From NCBI GenBank assembly GCA_958399925.1, contig CATXOC010000002.1, forward strand, positions 1-64,000: 64,000 nucleotides of DNA, given 5' to 3'. Origin of the DNA: an uncultured Candidatus Saccharibacteria bacterium (GTDB taxonomy: Bacteria; Patescibacteriota; Saccharimonadia; Saccharimonadales; Saccharimonadaceae). How positions within the stretch are numbered: the first letter of the stretch is position 1; each line of letters starts with the position of its first letter. Positions 41,374-50,668 of the stretch are shown here, piece by piece. The notes under the pieces were generated by a model that saw only the letters and a program-made list of their open reading frames with translations, was not told where the DNA came from and did no database searches. The position numbers were made by a program, and so were the translations under genes.

Positions 41374-42549
41374 GTGCAGAAAGATAGAAACAAGGATGTA
41401 GATAAAACCAAGAACCATAACCGCAGGGCGTGGTGGCAGCGGTTTTACGCTAACCTGCAATTAGATCCGGCGGTGCTGCGCCCGAAAATCGATAACGCCA
41501 AGGACCGCAAGACCAAGCATTATTACGTTGGCGTGCTGATTACGCGCGACATCCTGCTGGTGACGTTCGCCATCGTCTTCGTTGGAACTCTATCGATGTT
41601 GTTCGGGCAGAAGAACAGCGCTCTGGCGGTCGTACTGTTTTGTATGCTGATTAGCATCCGTTTTGTCAACTTTGGCTACAAGGCCTCGCATTCCATCTTG
41701 GCACTGGCGATAGTGCTACTGGTGTTGCTGATTTCCCCGTCGGTGATGCAGGCGGTGCATCCTCTCTGGGGTCTACTGATTAACTTTGTCTCCATCATGA
41801 TTATCTTGCTGACCACCACTGATCGGCCAGAGATGGGCAATGCTGGTCTATATATGTTCGGCTATGCCTTTCTGACCGGCAATTCGTATATCACGCTGAC
41901 CGATGGCGGTGTACAGTTTAATACCTTTGAGTTCCGGCAACGTGCGCTGATGACCTTGGTTGGCTTCGTTATCCTGTCGACCGTGCTAATTATGAAGCAT
42001 CGTAAGAAGAATCGCGACCGTTCACTGCTGGATGTACTAAAGAGCTTTGACATCCATAGTGATAAGGCGCAGTGGCAGCTGCAGATTGCGATTTGCATGT
42101 CGCTGCTGTTCTGTCTCGACATGATTTTGCATTACGAGTTTAATATCGATATCATCCGCTTCATGTGGGTGGGCTTTGCTTGCTCGTCCATGGTGACGGC
42201 CTGGCCGCCTGAGATTAACGCGAAGTTTAAGGATCGCGCAGTCGGTGTGATTATTGGCTCGATTCTGTACGCTGGCGTGGCCTACCTAATCCCCGATTCG
42301 ATGTTATGGCTACTGGGTCCGACATCAGGATTGATGCTCGGCCTGACTGGTAATTACCGGGCGAAGACGATCGCTAACTGTTTCGGCGGCCTGATGATGG
42401 CGACGACGATTTATGGCGTGAAGGAGTCGGTCGAGGTGCGTATCATTAACAATATCGCCGGCTTAATCCTGGGCGCCCTGTTCTTTTATGCCTTTCAGTG
42501 GCTATTCACGCATATCCGGCGCTATCTGAAACAGCACAATGTAAGATAG
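41374..42549 (+). CDS. FUSC-like polytopic membrane protein
   Basis: 391 aa from GTG 41374. About ten hydrophobic helices in two blocks joined by a polar stretch (MKHRKKNRDRSLLDVLKSFD), the two-repeat plan of FUSC/aromatic-acid exporter proteins (helices such as IVFVGTLSMLFGQKNSALAV and GFACSSMVTAWPPEINAKFK). No long cytosolic domain is attached. An ATG at 41356 is in frame, but it overlaps TGGTATTAT; the GTG at 41374 lies 8 nt after that box, so the GTG is the likely start. Substrate unknown. Confidence 0.7.
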   Translation: MQKDRNKDVDKTKNHNRRAWWQRFYANLQLDPAVLRPKIDNAKDRKTKHYYVGVLITRDILLVTFAIVFVGTLSMLFGQKNSALAVVLFCMLISIRFVNFGYKASHSILALAIVLLVLLISPSVMQAVHPLWGLLINFVSIMIILLTTTDRPEMGNAGLYMFGYAFLTGNSYITLTDGGVQFNTFEFRQRALMTLVGFVILSTVLIMKHRKKNRDRSLLDVLKSFDIHSDKAQWQLQIAICMSLLFCLDMILHYEFNIDIIRFMWVGFACSSMVTAWPPEINAKFKDRAVGVIIGSILYAGVAYLIPDSMLWLLGPTSGLMLGLTGNYRAKTIANCFGGLMMATTIYGVKESVEVRIINNIAGLILGALFFYAFQWLFTHIRRYLKQHNVR

Positions 42550-42568
42550 TGCCGGACGATTGCGTGTA

Positions 42569-42597
42569 TTGACAAAATATGCTTATGTATGTACTAT
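42569..42597 (+). promoter_or_regulatory. Promoter of the gene at 42653
   Basis: TTGACA (42569-42574), 17-nt spacer, TACTAT (42592-42597); the leader of about 50 nt contains AAGGAAGG. Confidence 0.7.
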
Positions 42598-42652
42598 TGT
42601 TAGCGCTGAAACTCAAAATTTGAGCGGATTAGTACATAGAAGGAAGGTTTAC

Positions 42653-43231
42653 ATGCTCAACGGTAGCAATGACGATTGCAGTGACATTAGTTATACTTCA
42701 GCTGACGGTGCTGCCGCAATCGTCAACCCAAAGGATCTACAGGGTAACAAAAACGTTCGTATGCGCGCCAAGGATGATTCGAACAAGGCAATTGGTCAAG
42801 TAGTCGTAGGTGCCAAAGATAATTCGAATGAGGCAATTAGTCGAGTAGCCGTAGTCATTGACCGTCTGCAGCCAATACTAAAGGGTGTGACATTGTATCT
42901 ATCGACGTTTAGTAGGGAAATTGACAATAGCATCAGCGAGTCGTCCTCACAAGATGAGTATTTGAACGGAAAGCGTTGTGCTGAGTCATGGTTGGCGCTG
43001 TCACTTTGCCTATGTTACGGTGCGGATCATATCCCGAGTAACTGTTTTAGTGTCGCACAAGACATCGTACAATATTTGACAGGTATGATTAAGATTCGTC
43101 TGACCGAGCACGTTAATCAGATCGACAATTTATCGATCTGTCAGGTAGCAAACATTGAACTACCTGACGATATAGTGTCGGAGATCGAGAAACTGCGCCG
43201 CGATAGTTCGGCTATAGTGTCTGGCGTGTAG
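42653..43231 (+). CDS. Hypothetical protein with a 15-residue tandem repeat
   Basis: 192 aa, not recognised, soluble. Residues about 39-68 are a tandem duplication (AKDDSNKAIGQVVVG then AKDNSNEAISRVAVV), also seen as two 45-bp DNA units at 42767-42856. The rest is helical with four cysteines. The frame is open from 42560, but AAGGAAGG precedes the ATG at 42653 and the promoter lies between, so the shorter form is right. A terminator follows at 43251-43284. Confidence 0.65.
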   Translation: MLNGSNDDCSDISYTSADGAAAIVNPKDLQGNKNVRMRAKDDSNKAIGQVVVGAKDNSNEAISRVAVVIDRLQPILKGVTLYLSTFSREIDNSISESSSQDEYLNGKRCAESWLALSLCLCYGADHIPSNCFSVAQDIVQYLTGMIKIRLTEHVNQIDNLSICQVANIELPDDIVSEIEKLRRDSSAIVSGV

Positions 43232-43250
43232 ACGATAAAACCTAACATTA

Positions 43251-43284
43251 AATGGGACTAAGATTTATTCTTAGCCCCATTTTT
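43251..43284. terminator. Terminator between convergent genes
   Basis: AATGGGACTAAGA and TCTTAGCCCCATT form a 13-bp stem with one mismatch, then TTTT on the plus strand. Confidence 0.8.
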
Positions 43285-43304
43285 CTTACTGGTCGAATGA
43301 TGAT

Positions 43305-43985
43305 TTAGTCTTTTCTGGATTCTTGATCAATCATTTCTTTCAAATAGCTAAAAGCCGATTTGACGCCTAATGCGAACGATGTTGCGGTAGCTAGATGTCC
43401 GATGTATTTAATAGCGCGTCCAGTATCCTTGTACCCACCTTGCTCTAACATGCGGCCGCCTGCTAATGCTGCCATGGCGACCCAGCGACTGGCTTCGGCG
43501 ACCTTTCCTTCGCCAGTTGTCTTGGCTTCGTGATGTAATATGAATTGCGATACGCCGTTGATAGCCCAATTGGCTACCTTTGGCCCATAGATAAGGGCTA
43601 TTTCATGACCTTTAACTAACTTAGCCGACAGCGTGGTTTTGCTAATAGCTAAGGCTTTTATGCCATCAGCGGCAATGTCCGCCCATCGCCCTGCCCGATA
43701 ATTAGCTACGCGTGTGCGGCGTGCGGTGTAACCGTCTGCTGCGTCGCAAATAGCACTGACGGCAATTATACCTAGTCCGCGCAAGTGATGTCCACGCTCA
43801 ATTTCATGGCACCCTAACAATGTGCCTGCGACACCTGTGGCGGTAATGGCATTTGGTAAAGTTGCAACACCGTGCGTTACTTCGGCTAGCCGCTGAGCGC
43901 TTGTTAGTTCCTTGCCTGCAGCTAGATCTTGCCGGGGCATTGGTGTAACATCGCAATCATTTGGTAGCTTGTGATTCCGTGGCAT
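43305..43985 (-). CDS. CDP-alcohol phosphatidyltransferase-like protein
   Basis: 226 aa. The family motif is visible: CDAADGYTARR, nine residues, then GRWADIAADG (D-xx-DG-xx-AR-x9-G-xxx-D-xxx-D; the usual middle spacing is 8, so it is one residue longer). Hydrophobic helices surround it. Such enzymes transfer a phosphoalcohol to CDP-linked lipids or sugars. The helices are weaker than in PgsA, so it may be divergent. The likely ATG (43985) lies within the 3' end of the preceding gene, a 29-nt overlap, so translation is coupled. Confidence 0.62.
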   Translation of the reverse strand: MPRNHKLPNDCDVTPMPRQDLAAGKELTSAQRLAEVTHGVATLPNAITATGVAGTLLGCHEIERGHHLRGLGIIAVSAICDAADGYTARRTRVANYRAGRWADIAADGIKALAISKTTLSAKLVKGHEIALIYGPKVANWAINGVSQFILHHEAKTTGEGKVAEASRWVAMAALAGGRMLEQGGYKDTGRAIKYIGHLATATSFALGVKSAFSYLKEMIDQESRKD

Positions 43986-45585
43986 TTTGACTCTCTTTCT
44001 GGTCACCTTCTGGCTGAGCTTCTGTGATATCTGTATAGGCTTTTTCGATAGCTACCTTTAACGGTTTAGCCGTGGATACGCCGGTAATTGGCAGCTCTAG
44101 AAAACCGTTAGTCATCATGGTAATCACATCTTTATCATAGATTGACTTAATCCAAGCTTGGTTGGCTAGTGCATAGTGCATCAAGTCGACAGCCAGGTAT
44201 TGGATGCCCTCAGTGTTAGCTAGCAGTGCTGGGAAGTAGTTTGCCCAACCACTAGATAGCATATACTTAGTGATAATATTGTGGAATTCGGCGTAATCAT
44301 CAACGGATTTGAAGCCGTCGCTATCATTACTAATCGCAGACAGTATTTGACTGGCATTGACGGTGATTGTCGACTTATTAGCGAATAACGCCCTAATGCG
44401 AGTATTATCGGTCTTGTCGCATAATTTAGCTAGACGTACCATGAACTCGTCGGCTGGCTTTGGGTTATCTAGAGTGGCTAGGTCGTAGATAATTAGCTTA
44501 TTGCTTGCTTTTGCCGGGCGAATAATCGATAGGAAGCTTTCGCGTGGGTGCTGGTTGCGACGCCGCCTACCCTCGTCTAAAGCTTTGCTGTCAGTGCGCA
44601 ACACTTCGTATTTACCATCGGCTGTCTGTGCACCCAAAATCTGATCCATGCGTAATTCGCAAATCACATCATTAATTATCATTTCGTCGGCTACGTGGTC
44701 GCCAGTGCCATATAATTGCATTAATAGCTCTGTAGAAGCCTCGCCTAGAATACCAATGGCTTTAACGACATTGTCGATACTATAGTTGTCTTTGCCGATG
44801 ATTTGAGACAGCTTAATTGACTGCTCGATGGTTAGGTGCAATGACTTGTCGGACTTTTTGGCGGAATGCTTGTCGCCGGCTGTGTGTGACGTGCTCTTGA
44901 TCTGTCGAACATAGTTATATAGCTCAGCACTGCTCGATTTTAGCTGGAAATGATCATCGTAAATCAGGCTACTGTAGCCTAAGACGATTTTTTGATTGGT
45001 GTTAACGTATACTTTGATGTCGTCATAAGTACCGCGCGGAAAGAGGTCGGCGCTGGATTCCAGCTGATTATAGACGGTGTTTAGGAATTTCGTGCGACGT
45101 TCACCTGCAAACAGGATATCCTTGTATACGACCACTTGACCAGCGTCGTCTAGATAAAACATGATGTGCTTGGGCTGTTGTTTTTCGTCTAATTCAACTT
45201 CTGCGTATAACACACTCTTGGTGTCAATCTGCGGTAGCTGAAGCTTGGCAGACTCATCTGTTCTGGCTGCTTTAGTTGCCTTGGCGGGTTTAACCTCCTG
45301 CTCGTCATTGCGAGGTGTATCGGCCTTGGCTGCTGATTTATTATCTTGGTCTGCTGCTTCTGGAATGGTGGGCTTGCCGTCTCGTTGTGTGGTTTGGCTG
45401 GTCGACTTGGTTTTGTCGTTTTTGTGGTTACGACGACGCCCTTTGCGGCGATCAGTTTTTGCCACTTCGGTTTCTTCTTTGACGCGCATTAGTTCACGTA
45501 GACCCTTTAGATTGCCGACTAGCTCACCGGTTTTGGGGTCATGCTGAACATTATTCGTCTGGTTGGTTTGCTTATTATCTTCCAC
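43957..45585 (-). CDS. Hypothetical protein with basic disordered N-terminus
   Basis: About 542 aa. The first ~110 residues are charged and disordered (TDRRKGRRRNHKNDKTKSTS); the rest is a folded mixed alpha/beta part (VLYAEVELDEKQQPKHIMFY, IIYDLATLDNPKPADEFMVR). Not recognised. The frame is open to an ATG at 45624, but TACAAT ends only 4 nt before that ATG, so the transcript would begin within it. The GTG at 45585 has GAGAGG about 9 nt upstream and is the likelier start. Overlaps the CDP-alcohol gene downstream. Confidence 0.6.
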   Translation of the reverse strand: MEDNKQTNQTNNVQHDPKTGELVGNLKGLRELMRVKEETEVAKTDRRKGRRRNHKNDKTKSTSQTTQRDGKPTIPEAADQDNKSAAKADTPRNDEQEVKPAKATKAARTDESAKLQLPQIDTKSVLYAEVELDEKQQPKHIMFYLDDAGQVVVYKDILFAGERRTKFLNTVYNQLESSADLFPRGTYDDIKVYVNTNQKIVLGYSSLIYDDHFQLKSSSAELYNYVRQIKSTSHTAGDKHSAKKSDKSLHLTIEQSIKLSQIIGKDNYSIDNVVKAIGILGEASTELLMQLYGTGDHVADEMIINDVICELRMDQILGAQTADGKYEVLRTDSKALDEGRRRRNQHPRESFLSIIRPAKASNKLIIYDLATLDNPKPADEFMVRLAKLCDKTDNTRIRALFANKSTITVNASQILSAISNDSDGFKSVDDYAEFHNIITKYMLSSGWANYFPALLANTEGIQYLAVDLMHYALANQAWIKSIYDKDVITMMTNGFLELPITGVSTAKPLKVAIEKAYTDITEAQPEGDQKESQNATESQATK

Positions 45586-45729
45586 TCTAAAACACCTCTC
45601 ATATAAGCCCACCAAAATATTCATTGTTATTGTACAATATTAGCCACTAACAGTCTAGCTTTAGTAGTGGATGTTGTGAGATTTGTGGCCATTATACGAA
45701 TACTCAACGCTCGTCACTACTTATTGGTT

Positions 45730-46131
45730 CTAGTGATCGCGTAAAATCTGCAGCTCATTATCGATTTTACTAATATACTCGCGTAATTCCTGCATAGATT
45801 TTTGCGCTTGATCACAGCCCCATGGATTGTTGCTATCGTAAGAGTCCCATGCATCTGAGGAAGCGTTTAATTGCTCTTCTAGTTCGTGCCTCTTCTCCTC
45901 CAACTCGTGTATTTGCTTTTCTAATTCAAGATTTTGTTCGCACGCCTTGTCTGCTAGTTTATCTAGCTCTTCTAGCAACTCACCCTTGTTATGCTGACGC
46001 TCTTTGCGACATTTTGCCACTGAACTAACCGCCATGTCGTCAATATCTATATCGTCTATTGGTTTAATGTTCTCGCCGTCCCATACTGCATTTCCGGGCA
46101 AAATTTCGCAAATTTTAATATAACCTTCCAT
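45730..46131 (-). CDS. Small coiled-coil protein
   Basis: 133 aa. Residues about 45-95 form a strong heptad coil (LLEELDKLADKACEQNLELE, KQIHELEEKRHELEEQLNAS); another short coil ends the protein. Function unknown. GAGGT lies about 7 nt before the ATG. A second such protein is at 17869. Confidence 0.62.
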   Translation of the reverse strand: MEGYIKICEILPGNAVWDGENIKPIDDIDIDDMAVSSVAKCRKERQHNKGELLEELDKLADKACEQNLELEKQIHELEEKRHELEEQLNASSDAWDSYDSNNPWGCDQAQKSMQELREYISKIDNELQILRDH

Positions 46132-46183
46132 ATATAGTACCTCGTTTTACCTAATAAACACTATTTTAACACAAATTAAATAG

Positions 46184-46209
46184 GGCGACAGTGTAACCTG
46201 CCGCCCTAA
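46184..46209 (-). terminator. Hairpin after the HExxH gene
   Basis: TAGGGCG and CGCCCTA form a 7-bp GC-rich stem with a 14-nt loop; the minus strand continues with a weak T-rich tail. Confidence 0.5.
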
Positions 46210-46226
46210 AGGTGCGTATTTTAGGA

Positions 46227-46919
46227 CTATTTCTTGGCTGATACAGCTCTTAGAACATCACCCATATTAAATCTTCGCTCAGGATGCGGGTATGTATATT
46301 CGCGTACGCTAAGGAGCGCGCTTTCTAAATCGTTACAGCCTGAACGATGATCCATCATTCGGTGTGTAACTTTATCTAGCCTTTTGACAAGCTTATCGCT
46401 AATAACTAAGTGCTTAGTGTTTTTCACCTGTTCTCTCAATATATAGCAATCATAGTTAAGTGAACGAAGGCTATGGTATCTATCAAAGCGTTCCTTAATG
46501 TCAGCAACGTTGTTGTCGTCGACTTTAGTGAGTATCAGTTGATGTTCTGAGCTAGGATCAACCTGGAAGTAGTGCCATATTTCATGGTGTAGTACTTTTA
46601 GTTGATTGTAAACATGCTCTATCGCCAAATATAACGCCCCTCTGTTGTAGGTCATGTTAATTTTGACCACTCTAGACGATACGGACATTTTAGCGGATTT
46701 GTCTACTGAATCGCGCAAACTGTCCAGAACCATCAGTCCTTGATTAACAAGGCCGAGGGCACGACCAAAATAGAAACAGGATAGGATCGCCTCGTCGACC
46801 TCGCTAAGCGGTGTCTTACTCCGCATATAATACAAATTCGAGCCGATTTTGTACATGCCATCTTTAGTGAATGGCGCCAAAACGTAGTTTAGCGACTTAC
46901 TCGATATCCCATTTGTCAT
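46227..46919 (-). CDS. Putative zinc metalloprotease-like protein (HExxH)
   Basis: 230 aa, not assigned to a family. It contains LKVLHHEIWHYFQVD, where HEIWH is an HExxH zinc-peptidase motif inside a hydrophobic helix, as in gluzincin-type peptidases. A third ligand cannot be pinned. No signal peptide, so it would act inside the cell. GAAAGGAAC lies upstream of the ATG. An active peptidase is plausible but unproven; HExxH also occurs by chance. Confidence 0.5.
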   Translation of the reverse strand: MTNGISSKSLNYVLAPFTKDGMYKIGSNLYYMRSKTPLSEVDEAILSCFYFGRALGLVNQGLMVLDSLRDSVDKSAKMSVSSRVVKINMTYNRGALYLAIEHVYNQLKVLHHEIWHYFQVDPSSEHQLILTKVDDNNVADIKERFDRYHSLRSLNYDCYILREQVKNTKHLVISDKLVKRLDKVTHRMMDHRSGCNDLESALLSVREYTYPHPERRFNMGDVLRAVSAKK

Positions 46920-47025
46920 GGTAGTTCCTTTCTAATGCTAAGGTGCTAATACAAGGTAAATCTTACCACATTCTAGTAAACATATCAAAAAGCCCGCCGA
47001 AGCGGACTCTATGCTTGTAACGATG

Positions 47026-47110
47026 TGGTGCGCGAGAGAGGACTTGAACCTCCACGCCCGAAGGCATATGCTCCTAAGGCATACGTGTATACCAATTTCA
47101 CCACTCGCGC
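47026..47110 (-). tRNA. tRNA-Leu (UAG)
   Basis: Minus strand. Acceptor GCGCGAG/CTCGCGC, anticodon stem TATGC/GCATA with loop CTTAGGA (anticodon TAG), long variable arm TGCCTTCGGGCGT, discriminator A, encoded CCA. This is the third tRNA-Leu in the window. Confidence 0.95.
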
Positions 47111-47197
47111 TAACTGGTTACTCTCATAGTATACATAACTATTCGTTATAACGCAATAGGCTATAGCATAAATTTATACAATTTAGCACTAATTGCA

Positions 47198-47371
47198 TTA
47201 ATTAGCACTAATGCTAAAGAACCGACTAAAGAAGTCGCATAGCTTTTGGTACACACGCCGGCGCAACTTCTGGCGTTCGCCATTAGGGCTAAATATATCC
47301 GTCGGCGGCAGAATGCTGTCAAACTGCATGCCAGTTTCACTGACCTCACCCTCTGAAAATGCGTCGCGCAT
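47198..47371 (-). CDS. Small protein resembling the C-terminal tail of type I restriction HsdR
   Basis: 57 aa: FDSILPPTDIFSPNGERQKL followed by RRRVYQKLCDFFSRFF resembles the end of HsdR subunits (LPP-x-S-x-F, then K-x2-V-x2-KL-x2-FF-x-RFF). The frame is closed upstream by a TAG, and AGGAA lies 7 nt before the ATG. It may be a leftover of a lost type I restriction gene or a small stand-alone helical protein. Nothing else of a restriction system is visible around it. Confidence 0.4.
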   Translation of the reverse strand: MRDAFSEGEVSETGMQFDSILPPTDIFSPNGERQKLRRRVYQKLCDFFSRFFSISAN

Positions 47372-47408
47372 TATGTTTCCTAAGCCTAAATGGATGTCCT
47401 TCTAAAAC

Positions 47409-47435
47409 AATCCCGTTGGGTGTGCTCGGCGGGAT
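47409..47435. terminator. Hairpin upstream of the gene at 47457
   Basis: ATCCCG and CGGGAT form a 6-bp stem around a G-rich loop. Weak; it may end antisense or upstream transcripts. Confidence 0.35.
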
Positions 47436-47456
47436 TTAAGGTATAATACACGTTAT

Positions 47457-47804
47457 ATGAACTGTAGCTCGAAGATTAATTTGCTATATGGAGCTCTCTA
47501 TGATGTTGTTGGCCGTGATTCAGTGCTAAAGGTGGGTGATGGTAATATCAGCGAAGGTCGGCGGAATATAGCTAGCTTTATTGTTGGTGAGATCGGCGGT
47601 GATTGTGACGGTAAATATAAAGAGCTAATCAAAGAATATCCAGTGTTAAATGACATTGTCGATGCTGCGGCTGATGTTGAGATTGAGCATGACTCAGCTG
47701 AAATTGACTACCGATGGAAGCTGTTAATTAAAGAGATAAATAAGTTAGGAGCACAAATCGGTTCCGCCAAGCGCCGAGGCTGGCTGGATGACTATATTTA
47801 TTAG
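47457..47804 (+). CDS. Small hypothetical protein
   Basis: 115 aa, soluble, helical, acidic, not recognised (GRRNIASFIVGEIGGDCDGK, WKLLIKEINKLGAQIGSAKR). TATAAT at 47442-47447 lies 9 nt before the ATG, a nearly leaderless start. It precedes the PBP gene by about 100 nt with its own promoter between them. Confidence 0.6.
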   Translation: MNCSSKINLLYGALYDVVGRDSVLKVGDGNISEGRRNIASFIVGEIGGDCDGKYKELIKEYPVLNDIVDAAADVEIEHDSAEIDYRWKLLIKEINKLGAQIGSAKRRGWLDDYIY

Positions 47805-47911
47805 TACTCTCGCAATTTGCTGAAAACGGAAGCTCTGCGTCAACGCAATTTTGTGGTAAAATGATAACGTTAATAGCGAGTAAGCGAGATAAGTGAGGAA
47901 ATAAGGGAAAT

Positions 47912-50647
47912 ATGGCAAAAAGGACTGAGTCAAGTGACTTATCAGAGGGTGGTCGCAAGTATACCACCTACTCTAACCTGGCGCGTGACCGCGGTAAAAG
48001 TCGGCGTGAGCTAAAGAAAGAGCATAAGGCTCGTGCCAAGGCGGAGTATTTGGCGACTCTGCCAAAGAACCCTGTGAAGCGCTTCTTTGCTCGACTTCAT
48101 CCGAAGCGCGTTTTTAAGTATTGGTTCAGCATGGATGGGCTAAAAATGCTCGGCAAAATATTTGGCATTCTATTGGTTGCCATGCTGATTGTAGTTGTTG
48201 TTGCCTATCTATATTTCCGCAATGAGCTGAAATCACTAGAGCCGTCCGAGCTAAATAAACGCGTACAAACAACCGTTACTAAATACTACGATCGTAATGG
48301 CGAGTTGCTGTGGGAAGATACTGGCTCGGGTGAGTATCGTCTGGTGGTCGACTCGAATGGCATCAGCAAGTACATGAAGGATGCGACCGTCGCTATCGAG
48401 GATAAGTATTTCTATAAGCACGGTGGTGTGTCGCTGACTGGTACGGCGCGTGCGGTTTTGAATAACGTATTTGGCAGTGGCGGTACGCAGGGCGGCTCGA
48501 CTTTGACGCAGCAGCTGGTAAAACAGGTCTTCTTCGAAGACGAGGCTGGTGACCGTGGCATTAGCGGTATCCCGCGCAAGATCAAGGAAGCCATCCTGTC
48601 AGTAGAAGCGGAGAGAATCTATACTAAGGATCAGATTCTGACCATGTATCTAAATGAGTCGCCGTATGGTGGACGTCGTAATGGTGTGGAGTCGGCTAGT
48701 CAAACATATTTTGGCAAGTCAGCGAAAGACTTAACGATTGACGAAGCAGCGCTTCTCGCGTCGATTCCGCAGTCGCCGACCTACTATAATCCATATAATA
48801 CTGATGGCAATGATGCTTTAGTTGGTCGCCAACATACTGTTATCGACTATATGGCTGAACAAGGTATGATTACCAAGGATGAGGCTAATTCAGCTAAAGC
48901 GGTCTCGACTTTGGATAAGATTAAGCCGCAGACCCAGCAGATGGAAGGAGCTAAAGCGCCCCACTTCATTCAGATGGTGAAGAGTGAGCTAACAAATAAA
49001 TTGGGTGCTAAGGTGATGGGTCAAGGTGGCTTGACTATTAAGACAACACTTGATCTGCGCGTCCAGAACAAGCTAGAAAGCACAATGAATGAACTGTTTA
49101 ACGGTAAGTATAAGTATCTGCAGAAGCGCTTTGGCTTTGATAACTCGTCAATGACGTTGATGGATAGTCAAACTGGTCAAATCCTAGGTTTGCAAGGTAG
49201 CCGTGACTATAACTATCCTGGCTATGGTGCTGTTAACAGCGCAACATCGTTCATTCAGCCGGGTTCGTCGATTAAACCGCTGGTTTATGCTTCGTTGATT
49301 AATAATCAGAATAACGAGAATGGCACCTATGGCGCAGGCTCAATTATTCCTGATACACCGATTCCACAGAATATTTACCGTACGACTGATGGTAACTCGG
49401 TGAAGAACGCTGATGGTAAATTCAAGGGCGACATCCCAATTCGTAAATCACTGGGTGGTTCGCGTAACGTTCCGGCAATTAAGGCGATGGCGCTGAATGG
49501 TGTGCAGACGACTTGGGATACTATCCATGCTGCAGGTGATGCCAGCTACTGTACTGATGGCGCAGATAAAAACTCTGGTCTAGCTTCGGCTATTGGTGGT
49601 TGTGGTGCTAAGCAGGTTGAGCATGCGAATGCCTTTGCTACATTGGCACGTGGTGGCGTATACAAGCCATATACGACTCTAATTGAGGTGACCAATAGCC
49701 AGAAGGAAAAGCTGTACGATTATAATACTGAATACGCAAAGACCGAAAATCACAAGCAGGTTATTGACCCGCAAACATCGTACATCATCAGTGATATTCT
49801 AAGTGATGACAACGCGCGCAAGGATACCTTTGGCTGGCGTCCGACTGGCTTCTACTATCCGAATATTAAGACAGCTACCAAGACTGGTACGACTAACATC
49901 GGTACTAAGTCTAAGGACCTATGGATGATGAGCTATACACCTAAAGCGGTGTTCTCTATCTGGGCAGGTAACCACACCCCTGCTGCTCTAAACGGTGCGG
50001 CTGATGGTATGTCGCTGGGTCCAGTAACGGCTGATATTACCAAGGCGGTCTATGCGATATTCAAGCAAGATGGCACTTATCATGATAATGATTGGTTCCA
50101 ACGTCCTAACGGCATTCAGGATCTAAAGATTAATGGCGCGAAGGATCTTTACCCATCTTGGTACAACAAGAACCAGAAGACCACCAAGACTAAGAAGGTA
50201 ACCTTCGATAAAGTCACGAAGAAACTAGCTAGTAAATGTACGCCTGATGGCGCCAAGGAAAGCTTGGACGTTACAATAACCACCGATTCGCTAACAAAGA
50301 AGACGAACGAGACTCCGCCGGAAGGCTATAATAACAAGGAGTACGACGACTATCATAAATGTTCAGACTCTGCGCCATTCATCTCAGAGATTACAATGAC
50401 GCAACGTGAATCGGGTGAAGACAAGTATGTGACACTGTCGGTCATTGCTAAGCAAGGTACGTATGCAATTAAGGATGTAACTATGAGCATTAATGGTAAG
50501 AACTATCAAGCTAAGTTAAATGGCGGCTCGTGGGATGTTACATTGAAGCGTGACGATACCAGTAGCTACACAGTTAAGGCAACCGTAACTGATGAAGCTT
50601 ACTATACGGCAACCTATGATCGATCACTGACGGCCGATCAAGATTAA
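47912..50647 (+). CDS. Class A penicillin-binding protein (PBP1a type)
   Basis: 911 aa. A basic cytosolic N-terminus, one transmembrane helix (about 88-113), then the GT51 transglycosylase domain: EDKYFYKHGGVSLTGTARAV, GGSTLTQQLVKQ, RKIKEAILSVEAERIYTKDQ, LNESPYGGRRNGVESA. The transpeptidase domain has SxxK in PGSSIKPL, SRN in GGSRNVPA and KTGT in TKTGTTN. A C-terminal Ig-like tail (about 820-911) follows. It polymerises and cross-links peptidoglycan. AAGGGA lies before the ATG and TGGTAAAAT further up. Confidence 0.95.
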   Translation: MAKRTESSDLSEGGRKYTTYSNLARDRGKSRRELKKEHKARAKAEYLATLPKNPVKRFFARLHPKRVFKYWFSMDGLKMLGKIFGILLVAMLIVVVVAYLYFRNELKSLEPSELNKRVQTTVTKYYDRNGELLWEDTGSGEYRLVVDSNGISKYMKDATVAIEDKYFYKHGGVSLTGTARAVLNNVFGSGGTQGGSTLTQQLVKQVFFEDEAGDRGISGIPRKIKEAILSVEAERIYTKDQILTMYLNESPYGGRRNGVESASQTYFGKSAKDLTIDEAALLASIPQSPTYYNPYNTDGNDALVGRQHTVIDYMAEQGMITKDEANSAKAVSTLDKIKPQTQQMEGAKAPHFIQMVKSELTNKLGAKVMGQGGLTIKTTLDLRVQNKLESTMNELFNGKYKYLQKRFGFDNSSMTLMDSQTGQILGLQGSRDYNYPGYGAVNSATSFIQPGSSIKPLVYASLINNQNNENGTYGAGSIIPDTPIPQNIYRTTDGNSVKNADGKFKGDIPIRKSLGGSRNVPAIKAMALNGVQTTWDTIHAAGDASYCTDGADKNSGLASAIGGCGAKQVEHANAFATLARGGVYKPYTTLIEVTNSQKEKLYDYNTEYAKTENHKQVIDPQTSYIISDILSDDNARKDTFGWRPTGFYYPNIKTATKTGTTNIGTKSKDLWMMSYTPKAVFSIWAGNHTPAALNGAADGMSLGPVTADITKAVYAIFKQDGTYHDNDWFQRPNGIQDLKINGAKDLYPSWYNKNQKTTKTKKVTFDKVTKKLASKCTPDGAKESLDVTITTDSLTKKTNETPPEGYNNKEYDDYHKCSDSAPFISEITMTQRESGEDKYVTLSVIAKQGTYAIKDVTMSINGKNYQAKLNGGSWDVTLKRDDTSSYTVKATVTDEAYYTATYDRSLTADQD

Positions 50648-50668
50648 AGTTAGTTCAGAGGAGGATTA

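Noticed and set aside
47211..47405. Plus-strand reading frame of 64 codons
   Set aside because: The opposite strand encodes a more protein-like 57-aa frame with a Shine-Dalgarno; the plus frame has none.
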